DNA of 64,000 bases from Clostridiales bacterium. GTDB lineage: Bacteria > Bacillota > Clostridia > Saccharofermentanales > Saccharofermentanaceae. Positions 7,935 through 15,142 of the stretch are shown one piece after another. Position 1 is the first letter of the stretch. Each line of letters begins with the position of its first letter. The stretch is taken from the NCBI GenBank assembly GCA_017427465.1, contig JAFRST010000054.1, positions 23,776 through 87,775 on the forward strand, in the 5' to 3' direction. Both the position numbers and the translations under genes were made by a program. Under the pieces are notes generated by a model. That model searched no databases, was not told the DNA's origin, and saw only the letters and a program-made list of their open reading frames with translations.

Positions 7935-10394
7935 TTAAGGGTTCTCAAGCAATGTCTTCAAAAGATCTACTACCCAGACAGGATTGCCCGGATCGTAATA
8001 ATTGTTCCTGTCTACGATAATGTAGTATCTGATGATCTCATTATCAGCATCCTTGAAATCGATATGGTCCGATTCGTCTATGTAAATTACCTCAACCTTA
8101 TCACCGGCATAGATAGTCTTTGTTTCTTGGGTTACTGAACCGTCCCTGACTATGAATCCCGTCATTTCCTTCTTGGCCGTCAAAGCTCCATACCATTCGA
8201 GCTTAACTATAGTATCGTCCGTATACGGCATTCCGTCGGAACCGACTTTGTAATATCTGCTTGTATGCGGGAAATCATTAGAACGATTCATCTCATAACA
8301 CAAGATCTTATCAGTTCCGTAGAAGATACGCATTGACATGTACTCAGCTGTACCGACATAGCTGACCGAATCATCGGTTACCTTATAGACATTAATATCG
8401 TAAATACTATCACGTGATGTTCCGACATAAATATATACCTGTCCGCTGTGCTTAAACAGATAAGCATCACAAACATACAGCTCAAGCCTTGCGCTCTTTA
8501 CCGAAAGATCATAAGCCTTGTCGTTATATGTGATCCTGAGCCTGTCGTCTGCAGGTGCCTCGATGATGAATGAACCGTATGTACAATCGAGCTTGGGCTT
8601 TCTGAATGTTTCACCGCTGAACTCAAAAACCGTCTCATCCTGCATCTGGCTTACGGGCATCCACTTAGGAGCAGTTTCCACGGTGGTCTCAGACGTGGAC
8701 TCGGAAGTCTCAGACTCCGTAGTGGATTCCGATGTCGTTGTTGCCACTGTACTGGTCTGACTGCCTGTACCGTTAAGCGTGGATATGACTTCATCAGCGG
8801 TCTGTTCGCCGTAGATCGTCTTCATTTCGCGCTCATGCATTGCGGCACTTGCTTTATCATAATCCACGATCTCACCGTCGAGGTAATAATTCTTGTATTC
8901 ATAAGTCAACGTAACTGAAGGCTCATTGCCTGCCATCAGATCTGACATCGAATAACCGTAGAACTCTAAGGAGTCTTCGGAATTGACGATCATATGACAC
9001 AGGAAGTCTCCATAAGGCACATAACCGTAAGCTTCTGATCCTATTGCATCGTAAATGCAGCCCTCAAAGACAGGCACTATCTCACCGTTCCTGAAAGTAT
9101 AAACGCTTACTTCGGAAGCATATTCGCGTCCGCAGTCGGGATTATCTACTACAAGTTCCGGGATAAGATCTTTATTGATATAGATAAGAGAATAAGACGA
9201 GCCCGGATGTTCGTGTTCGAAATTATAAATAAATGTACAATAAGCACTGATATAGTCATCGCTCCAGAGGCCCGACTCTTCGGTGGACTCGATCACTGCG
9301 GCACTCTCTGTCACCGTGACTTCCGGTTCGGGATCAGAAACCTTCTCATATGTCTTTCTCTCGTGATCTACTGAAGATGCCGATACAAGAACGGCAAAGA
9401 TCATGGTAACGACGACGGATGTTATCTGGATCGCCCTGGAAGTAACCTTGCTCTTCAAAAGATTGGTCACTCTGAGCTTTGTCTCCATGCCGCCGAATCC
9501 CAGGCCGCTGAATGCGGTGCTCTGCATGAATGCGCCGCCCTTGTTGTTATCGTCAGCCGCATGTCTTACGAGAGACTTGCAGTATTCCTTCACCATCGCC
9601 AGGTTGAAGTTGCTCGTTGTCTCTTCATCAACGCGCATCTCGATATCTGCACAGAGCATGAAGAAAGCTATCCAGACGAACGGGTTAAACCAGTGGAGGC
9701 AAAGGATGATATAGCTTAAGAGCTTGGTAAGGCCGTCCTTATTCTTGATATGTGTCCACTCGTGGTTAAGTACGTATTCCCTCTCATCGTCATCCATGTT
9801 GATAGGGAAGAATATCTTCGGTTTGATCACTCCTACGACGAACGGCGAATCGATGTTATTTGCCATATAGTATCTTCCGTCAAAAGAACGGGAGCTCCAT
9901 CTGGCCTTCGAATAGAACATCGCATATCTGACGGCAGAGAAGATCAGCATCGCTCCTGCCACGCTGAGCCAAACGATAGGGATAATGGTCTTTAAGTATA
10001 CCTTTGATGCCTTATTCTCCGTCTGATCCTGCATGGCTTCTTCTGCCTGACTGTCTGCGGGGGCAGCATTATCAGCACCTGCCGGAGCCGGGCTCTGTGC
10101 TGTCTGCCCTACAGATCTGTCGACAGTGGTCGCTTCTCTTATCCTTGTCTCGGGATCGTATTTTACGGTCTCTGAGACTTCTGTTTTAGAAGTAAATAAC
10201 TTTCCGATATTAAGCGCGCTCGTAGGCGAATTAAAATTGAACGGGAGAATAAGCCTCAGCGCAACGACCAGCCAGAAAATGATCAGTACACGCTTGGGGC
10301 ATTTCTTAAAAACAAGTCTGAAGAGCAGTACCGCAAGGAACGCGATACTGCCGTAAATGCTCATCTCAAGGATTTTATAAAATAAATCTCCCAT
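7935..10394 (-). CDS. BlaR1-like M56 membrane protease-receptor with non-penicillin ectodomains
   Basis: An 819-residue protein. The N-terminal part has BlaR1/MecR1 topology: paired helices at the start, another near residue 140, then the zinc-protease motif HEWTH (211-215) followed by LHWFNPFVW and the VDEE segment, and a last helix near residue 325. The C-terminal penicillin-binding sensor of BlaR1 is absent. In its place are a domain at about 375-535 containing NKDLIPELVV, a Ser/Thr/Glu linker, and a domain at about 585-819 homologous to the repeated domain of the lipoprotein at 4102-5967. In the BlaR1 family, sensing activates the cytoplasmic protease, which leads to loss of the BlaI repressor; the same logic is inferred here. 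It follows the blaI-type gene by 9 bases, in one operon. Confidence 0.9.
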   Translation of the reverse strand: MGDLFYKILEMSIYGSIAFLAVLLFRLVFKKCPKRVLIIFWLVVALRLILPFNFNSPTSALNIGKLFTSKTEVSETVKYDPETRIREATTVDRSVGQTAQSPAPAGADNAAPADSQAEEAMQDQTENKASKVYLKTIIPIVWLSVAGAMLIFSAVRYAMFYSKARWSSRSFDGRYYMANNIDSPFVVGVIKPKIFFPINMDDDEREYVLNHEWTHIKNKDGLTKLLSYIILCLHWFNPFVWIAFFMLCADIEMRVDEETTSNFNLAMVKEYCKSLVRHAADDNNKGGAFMQSTAFSGLGFGGMETKLRVTNLLKSKVTSRAIQITSVVVTMIFAVLVSASSVDHERKTYEKVSDPEPEVTVTESAAVIESTEESGLWSDDYISAYCTFIYNFEHEHPGSSYSLIYINKDLIPELVVDNPDCGREYASEVSVYTFRNGEIVPVFEGCIYDAIGSEAYGYVPYGDFLCHMIVNSEDSLEFYGYSMSDLMAGNEPSVTLTYEYKNYYLDGEIVDYDKASAAMHEREMKTIYGEQTADEVISTLNGTGSQTSTVATTTSESTTESETSESTSETTVETAPKWMPVSQMQDETVFEFSGETFRKPKLDCTYGSFIIEAPADDRLRITYNDKAYDLSVKSARLELYVCDAYLFKHSGQVYIYVGTSRDSIYDINVYKVTDDSVSYVGTAEYMSMRIFYGTDKILCYEMNRSNDFPHTSRYYKVGSDGMPYTDDTIVKLEWYGALTAKKEMTGFIVRDGSVTQETKTIYAGDKVEVIYIDESDHIDFKDADNEIIRYYIIVDRNNYYDPGNPVWVVDLLKTLLENP

Positions 10395-10403
10395 AAATAA
10401 CGG

Positions 10404-10775
10404 TTATTCCTCTGTATGTTCCTCGATCATGTCGATGAGTTTGGCGGCATCTTCCTTACTCATCTTCTTGCCGCCTCCGAGGAATGCGTTAACGAACATC
10501 GGGAGTGAACCTTTGAAGTTCTTCTCAACGAGTTCTTCACTCTGCTGCTTCTGAAGCTCATCGCGGCCCACCAGAAAAGTAATGGTGGATTTCTCACTCT
10601 TGATGAAGCCCTTATCCTGGAGTCTCTTGAGCATGGTATAAACGGTGGTCTTCTTCCATCCGTGCACCATCTCGCATATGCTTGACAGGTCGCCTGAAGC
10701 AACAGGCGCATAATCCCAAATGATCTCCATTAACTTATATTCGCTGTCACCTATTGAATTCTCTTTCATAGTCAT
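10404..10775 (-). CDS. BlaI/MecI-family transcriptional repressor
   Basis: The start is placed at ATG 10775 (MTMKEN), which has AAAGGGG just upstream; ATG 10769 is an alternative. A longer frame to 10829 would run over the operator and is rejected. The product is about 123 residues, usual for BlaI/MecI. ISDSEW-like GDSEYKLMEIIW, then a winged-helix segment (GWKKTTVYTMLKRLQDKG), then a C-terminal dimerisation part (the scissile region in the family) are visible. It is expected to bind the TACA-N2-TGTA palindromes in its own promoter and in front of the two lipoprotein genes, and to be inactivated through the M56 receptor encoded next to it. Confidence 0.93.
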   Translation of the reverse strand: MTMKENSIGDSEYKLMEIIWDYAPVASGDLSSICEMVHGWKKTTVYTMLKRLQDKGFIKSEKSTITFLVGRDELQKQQSEELVEKNFKGSLPMFVNAFLGGGKKMSKEDAAKLIDMIEEHTEE

Positions 10776-10800
10776 TATTCCCCTTTTATAATTTGCCATA

Positions 10801-10829
10801 ATTCTACACGTGTAGAATCCCGATGTCAA
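10801..10829 (-). promoter_or_regulatory. Autoregulated promoter and operator of the BlaI/receptor operon
   Basis: One 18-base palindrome (core TACACGTGTA, 10801-10818) covers TAGAAT (10806-10801) and most of the 17-base spacer after TTGACA (10829-10824). The architecture is the same as at the two lipoprotein promoters. The divergent gene begins at 10882, so the operator could also affect it. Confidence 0.88.
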
Positions 10830-10881
10830 CTTTTTTATAAACTTCTTTTGTGATAGCCTAAATCAAGAGGAGGGCACGCGA

Positions 10882-12267
10882 ATGAGATACGACAACGACA
10901 GGCTCGGAGCGGCATTAAAGCTCTACTTGGGAACCGATCCGCTTCCGATGCATATGCCGGGAGGCAAGCGCAATCCTGATTTTGTATCGCAGGCCTTCAT
11001 GCGCGACATCACCGAGATCGGCGGATTCGATAATCTCCACTCCCCCGAAGGTCTTATTAAAGACATGGAAGACTGTGCATCTTCCCTCTGGAACGCGCGA
11101 AAAGCATTCCTGTCGGTCAACGGTTCTTCAGCCCTGATCCTTGCGGCCATCTGGAGCGCTTCTATCCTTAATCCCGGCACGAAGATCCTCACCGCAATGA
11201 ACTGCCACCTGTCAGTCTGGAACGCATTAGAACTCACAGGCAGCACCATCGTGCCCCTGATGCCCGCTTTCGATCCCGAACTGCCATTTGCAGGCCATAT
11301 CTCACCCTCCGATATTGAGAGGAATCTTGCAAGAGACCCTTCGATCAAGACGGTAATAATCACATCTCCCACATACGAGGGCGTCCTTTCTGATACAGAT
11401 GAGATCTTCCGCATCACCAGAAAATACGATGCAGTCCTCATCACCGACAGCGCTCACGGCGCACACCTGGGCCTGGATGACAATTTCTTCGGTCCCGACG
11501 CTAAGGGAGACCTGGTAATAAAGAGCCTTCACAAGACGCTGTCTTCGCCTACCCAGACCGCGGTCATGCTCCTTAACGAGGGATGCCCTATCGAAGAAAA
11601 ACTCATAAGAAGAGGTCTTGATATTTTCGAGACTTCAAGCCCGTCCTATATTCTCCTGGGCGGCATCTCAAAGTGCCTCGCGCTCCTTAATTCCAAGGGA
11701 CCCGGGATCTTAAAACCCTGGGAAGAAGCCATCGCCTACGCAGAGACAAATCTCAGGGGGCTTCGCAATTTCAGGCTCTGGGAAGCTCCTGTCAGGGAGA
11801 GATCTAAGTTCGTCTTGATGGGAATGGGCAATCAGCTTTTCGAGTACTTGAGAGGAACTTTTAATATCGAGTGCGAAGCGAGCTTCCCTTCTCACCTGAT
11901 AGCCATGACAGGCATAGGCGACACAGTTGATTCGTTAAAGAGATTCTGCGATGCAGTCATCGCTACGGACAATGCAATAGACGGGCAGTACATCCCTGCC
12001 AGATTCACCTTCAGGCCTTATCCGAGATTTGCCATGACCTTAAGGGAAGCCTCCAAATACAGGCTTATTTGCGAAGAGATCGAGCCGGCGGACGCTATCG
12101 GCCGCACAGCAGGCGAATTCATCTACGGATTCCCGCCCGGGATCCCGCTTCTTATACCCGGTGAAGTCATCACGGAGGATACCGTCAGGCTGTTATCTTC
12201 AGGCGATGTCCGTCTCATGCTGGGCGGCGGCCGCACCTATCAGGGCCTGATACCCGTTCTGCCTTGA
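10882..12267 (+). CDS. Orn/Lys/Arg decarboxylase-family PLP enzyme
   Basis: A 461-residue protein, start supported by GAGGAGGG 6 bases upstream. It fits the short (SpeA/YaaO-type) group III-like amino-acid decarboxylases: the N-terminal MPGGKRN segment (usually PGHKRG or similar), the LTAMNCHLSVWNAL region, TDSAHGAHLG carrying the PLP-binding Asp, and SLHKTLSSPTQ with the Schiff-base lysine. The C-terminal YGFPPGIPLLIPGE segment is also typical. The substrate (arginine, lysine or ornithine) cannot be read from the sequence. It is transcribed divergently from the BlaI operon across a shared 100-base region holding a BlaI operator. It is followed by the promoter of scfA, whose -35 box overlaps this gene's stop codon. 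Confidence 0.85.
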   Translation: MRYDNDRLGAALKLYLGTDPLPMHMPGGKRNPDFVSQAFMRDITEIGGFDNLHSPEGLIKDMEDCASSLWNARKAFLSVNGSSALILAAIWSASILNPGTKILTAMNCHLSVWNALELTGSTIVPLMPAFDPELPFAGHISPSDIERNLARDPSIKTVIITSPTYEGVLSDTDEIFRITRKYDAVLITDSAHGAHLGLDDNFFGPDAKGDLVIKSLHKTLSSPTQTAVMLLNEGCPIEEKLIRRGLDIFETSSPSYILLGGISKCLALLNSKGPGILKPWEEAIAYAETNLRGLRNFRLWEAPVRERSKFVLMGMGNQLFEYLRGTFNIECEASFPSHLIAMTGIGDTVDSLKRFCDAVIATDNAIDGQYIPARFTFRPYPRFAMTLREASKYRLICEEIEPADAIGRTAGEFIYGFPPGIPLLIPGEVITEDTVRLLSSGDVRLMLGGGRTYQGLIPVLP

Positions 12268-12292
12268 CGTTATTGGGAGTAGCAAGTATAAT
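12264..12292 (+). promoter_or_regulatory. Near-consensus promoter of scfA
   Basis: TTGACG (12264-12269), a 17-base spacer and TATAAT (12287-12292). The -35 box overlaps the TGA of the decarboxylase-like gene. Confidence 0.8.
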
Positions 12293-12323
12293 TCTCATAT
12301 TAAAAACAAGGGAGATTATTGAT

Positions 12324-12470
12324 ATGACAAGAATCGTAACTGTTGAGACAAGAGATCTCGAGAAGTCAGCTAAGGAAGGCGGATGCGGCGAGTGCCAGAC
12401 ATCTTGCCAGTCTGCATGCAAGACATCATGCGGTGTTGCTAACCAGCCTTGCGAGCAGCTTTCTAAATAA
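12324..12470 (+). CDS. scfA: SCIFF peptide, six-cysteine ranthipeptide precursor
   Basis: A 48-residue peptide starting MTRIVTVETRDL, with GGGAG 9 bases before ATG 12324; a longer in-frame start at 12264 overlaps the preceding gene and is rejected. It ends with six cysteines (GGC, GEC, TSC, SAC, TSC, QPC) in about 27 residues. This is the conserved six-cysteine-in-forty-five precursor of Clostridia. The family's maturase installs thioether links from cysteine sulfur to side-chain-bearing carbons of acceptor residues. The maturase gene follows directly, separated by a terminator-like hairpin. The physiological role of the mature peptide is not established from this sequence. Confidence 0.95.
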   Translation: MTRIVTVETRDLEKSAKEGGCGECQTSCQSACKTSCGVANQPCEQLSK

Positions 12471-12492
12471 GCTGATCTTATTCTGAAACTCT

Positions 12493-12521
12493 AGGGTCTC
12501 ATTTATGTGGGACCCTTTTTT
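12493..12521 (+). terminator. Terminator or attenuator between scfA and scfB
   Basis: The stem agggtc / gaccct is followed by ttttttatg. It stands 18 bases before scfB, so it probably sets a high precursor-to-enzyme ratio with some read-through. Confidence 0.75.
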
Positions 12522-12538
12522 ATGAAAAGAGATATTCC

Positions 12539-13921
12539 ATGATCCATTGTTACCAATTTGACGGCCTTAACATAGTGCTCGACTGCTACTCGGGCTCCAT
12601 TCACATGGTTGACGAAGTCGCCTATGACATGATCAGGTGGTACGAGACTGAGCCTGCTGAAGAAGTTATTGAGAAAGCTATCGCTAAACACGGTATCTCC
12701 AGAGAGGACGCCCTAGAATGCATAGCTGACATAGATGACCTTAAGACTGCCGGCAAGCTCTATGCTCCCGACAAGTACGAGCATCTGGCCAAGGATTTCA
12801 GGAAAAAGAATATCAAGATCAAGGCTTTGTGCCTCCACGTGGCACACACCTGCAACCTCAACTGCTCCTACTGCTTTGCAAGCCAGGGCAAGTATCATGG
12901 CGAGCGCGCTGTCATGAGCTACGAAGTCGGCAAGCGCGCTATCGATTTCCTCATTGAGAATTCAGGCTTCCACAAGAACCTCGACATCGACTTCTTCGGC
13001 GGTGAGCCTCTCATGAACTGGGATGTCTGCAAAAAGCTCGTTGCTTACGGCCGTGAGCAGGAGAAGATCCATAACAAGAACATCCGCTTCACGCTCACCA
13101 CCAACGGCGTCCTCTTAGACGACGAGGTCACAGAGTTCGCTAACCGCGAGATGCACAATGTTGTCCTTTCCCTGGACGGCCGTAAAGAAGTTCACGACCG
13201 CTTCCGCGTTGACTACGCAGGCCATGGCTCCTATGACAAGATCGTTCCTAACTTCCAGAAGTTCGTTGCGAAAAGGGGCAACCTCAGCTACTACATGCGC
13301 GGTACCTTCACGCACTTTAACACGGATTTCCTTAACGATATCAAGCAGATGCTGGAACTTGGCTTTAATGAGCTCTCGATGGAGCCTGTCGTAACAGACC
13401 CTTCCAGCCCCTCTGCGATCACAAAAGAAGACCTGCCCGTTATCTTCGATCAGTACGAAGAGCTCGCAAGGCTTATGGTCAAGCGCTATAACGAAGGCAG
13501 GCCCTTCACCTTCTATCACTATATGTTAGACCTCACGTGCGGCCCGTGCATCTACAAGAGGATCGCCGGCTGCGGCTCGGGCACAGAGTACCTGGCCGTC
13601 ACTCCCTGGGGCGACCTCTACCCCTGCCATCAATTCGTCGGCGACGAGGCATACAAGATGGGTTCAATCTACGACGGCGTCCAAAACCTGGAACTCCAGG
13701 GCAAGTTCGCATCCTGCAATGCTTACAGCCGTCCCGAATGCAAAGACTGCTGGGCAAAGCTTTACTGCTCCGGCGGATGCGCTGCCAATTCCTATCACGC
13801 ATCAGGCGACATCAACGGCATATACGAGATGGGCTGCGACATCTTCCGCAAGAGGATCGAATGCGCGATCGCGGTCAAGCTCCTGACATCGGGGTTAGAG
13901 CAGCCGGGACAAAAAGAATAA
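12539..13921 (+). CDS. scfB: SCIFF maturase, radical SAM/SPASM thioether synthase
   Basis: A 460-residue radical SAM protein. The N-terminal ~95 residues are a RiPP-recognition-like domain. The cluster motif is CNLNCSYC (Cys105, Cys109, Cys112), followed by FFGGEPLMNW, LTTNG and LSLDG as in the family. The C-terminal SPASM region has the cysteine series CGPC, GCGSG, PCHQF, CNAYSRPECKDCW, CSGGC and GCDIF, enough for two auxiliary 4Fe-4S clusters. It reductively cleaves SAM to start formation of the thioether bonds in the peptide encoded immediately upstream. The start at 12539 has only a weak purine stretch (AAAAGAGA); a six-codon frame (ATG 12523) ends over this start codon and could couple translation. 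Length is normal for the family. Confidence 0.95.
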   Translation: MIHCYQFDGLNIVLDCYSGSIHMVDEVAYDMIRWYETEPAEEVIEKAIAKHGISREDALECIADIDDLKTAGKLYAPDKYEHLAKDFRKKNIKIKALCLHVAHTCNLNCSYCFASQGKYHGERAVMSYEVGKRAIDFLIENSGFHKNLDIDFFGGEPLMNWDVCKKLVAYGREQEKIHNKNIRFTLTTNGVLLDDEVTEFANREMHNVVLSLDGRKEVHDRFRVDYAGHGSYDKIVPNFQKFVAKRGNLSYYMRGTFTHFNTDFLNDIKQMLELGFNELSMEPVVTDPSSPSAITKEDLPVIFDQYEELARLMVKRYNEGRPFTFYHYMLDLTCGPCIYKRIAGCGSGTEYLAVTPWGDLYPCHQFVGDEAYKMGSIYDGVQNLELQGKFASCNAYSRPECKDCWAKLYCSGGCAANSYHASGDINGIYEMGCDIFRKRIECAIAVKLLTSGLEQPGQKE

Positions 13922-13928
13922 AGTATGA

Positions 13929-13962
13929 AAAAGAGCTGTCTCAACGGGAGGCAGCTCTTTTT
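13929..13962. terminator. Bidirectional terminator between scfB and the convergent lipoprotein gene
   Basis: The stem gagctgtctc / gaggcagctc is flanked by A-runs on the left and T-runs on the right, so it can act on both strands. Confidence 0.85.
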
Positions 13963-13969
13963 AGATTTT

Positions 13970-14869
13970 TTACTTCGGCTGGTTTATTCCAAAGAATACA
14001 TGCTCATTTATTATCTCGTCGTCACCGAAGATCCCGGGCTCCTGGAAGTAAGGATTATCTTCTTCCAAAACCTGTTCGATCGGTCTGTCGGTATCATCTG
14101 CGACATAGACATACATGAGGATCCCGTCATAGCCCTTAGGAACTACAAAGTAAGCTGTTGTGCTTACCTTGACGGTGCATCTCTCGATATGGTAGTTATC
14201 AGGATCGACCGGATCAGCCTCGTAGCTGCTGTCCATGATATCAGTCGAACGGTATTCGTAATAGCTGACGTGATATGATTTGCCGTCATAAATAACGTTG
14301 CCTGATACGCAGAAACTGTCGATCTGTGTGGAAAGGTTGACGCAAGGGAACGTCGCTCCCGTATAGAAATCAACGTATCCGACATTATGATAAGAGAAGA
14401 ATGACTTATATGAGCTTACCGGCTCCCTCGAAATGATCGGGAACATCTGCGAATAAGTTACTTCGTACACAGAGTATCCGGGGTCCTGCGAATCGAACAA
14501 AGTGATGACCGGCCTGCTCACTGTCGCAATGGTATTGAGATTCTCGTTTACCAGCTCGTCACGTGAATTAAAAGAATACTGACGGAAATAATTCTTGACC
14601 GTTCCGGTCGCCATGCGGAGTTCCTTATCAGCAGCCCAGGCCTGGTCAAAATCTGCGACATAATAATCGCCGAATGATTCAGTGACATCAACAGGCGGAA
14701 GCTCGCTGGTATCCAGTACTGCGTGTGACTCCTCTGTAGTAGATCCCGTCGGATCATCTCCGGACACATTAGAGTTATCACCGGTCGGGTCAATGTTATG
14801 CTCGAAGCATGACGTAAGTGACAGCGATAAAACAGTAATGCTCAGGATTGTTGCCAATGCTTTTTTCAT
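13970..14869 (-). CDS. Lipoprotein of unknown function
   Basis: A 299-residue exported lipoprotein: a short basic N-terminus, hydrophobic stretch and lipobox SLTSC. An Asp/Ser/Thr-rich linker (GDDPTGSTTEES) reaches about residue 60. The remaining ~240 residues are Tyr- and aromatic-rich with a beta pattern, and end in a Glu/Pro-rich tail; I recognise no family. The ribosome site AAGGAAT precedes ATG 14869. It is monocistronic, with a shared terminator on its 3' side. No BlaI-type operator lies upstream. It differs in sequence from the BlaI-regulated lipoproteins. Confidence 0.75.
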   Translation of the reverse strand: MKKALATILSITVLSLSLTSCFEHNIDPTGDNSNVSGDDPTGSTTEESHAVLDTSELPPVDVTESFGDYYVADFDQAWAADKELRMATGTVKNYFRQYSFNSRDELVNENLNTIATVSRPVITLFDSQDPGYSVYEVTYSQMFPIISREPVSSYKSFFSYHNVGYVDFYTGATFPCVNLSTQIDSFCVSGNVIYDGKSYHVSYYEYRSTDIMDSSYEADPVDPDNYHIERCTVKVSTTAYFVVPKGYDGILMYVYVADDTDRPIEQVLEEDNPYFQEPGIFGDDEIINEHVFFGINQPK

Positions 14870-14965
14870 ATAAATACTTATTCCTTGTTCGTACCTCTAT
14901 CCCCAACTTTACCTATCTAATTATACCATCTTAATAATTTGACATTTGAGTGATTTTTAAGGAAC

Positions 14966-15001
14966 GAAAAAAGGGGCCGCTTCCAAACCGGAAACGCCCC
15001 C
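14966..15001 (-). terminator. Rho-independent terminator of the ABC exporter operon
   Basis: The GC-rich stem ggggcc-gcttcc / ggaaac-gcccc is followed by TTTTTTCG on the minus strand. Confidence 0.85.
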
Positions 15002-15069
15002 TGAATTTCTATTATCCGTCCGAGAGTGATGTTTATTCCCAAGCGCTTCGGTTCTTCCTCCCGACGCGA

Positions 15070-15142
15070 GAGTGATGTTTTTCCGAGGCTCATTTCGGCA
15101 CGCCGGAGGCGTCGGCCCAGAGCTGAGGAAAAACCATCATTC
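15070..15142. repeat. Inverted repeat overlapping the 3' end of the exporter gene
   Basis: The left arm at 15070-15091 and right arm at 15120-15142 are imperfect inverted copies (tgatgtttttcc against ggaaaaaccatca) around a GC-rich loop that itself pairs (cggcacgccg). The right arm contains the stop codon. A second copy of the left-arm start (gagagtgatgttt) lies about 45 bases further left. Confidence 0.6.

Noticed and set aside
10776..10829. N-terminal extension of the BlaI-type protein to 10829
   Set aside because: The extension would read across the operator and -10 box; the start at 10775 fits the family length.
13537..14118. 193-codon frame overlapping scfB in another phase
   Set aside because: Arg/His-rich translation typical of a shifted frame of a GC-rich gene; scfB itself is certain.
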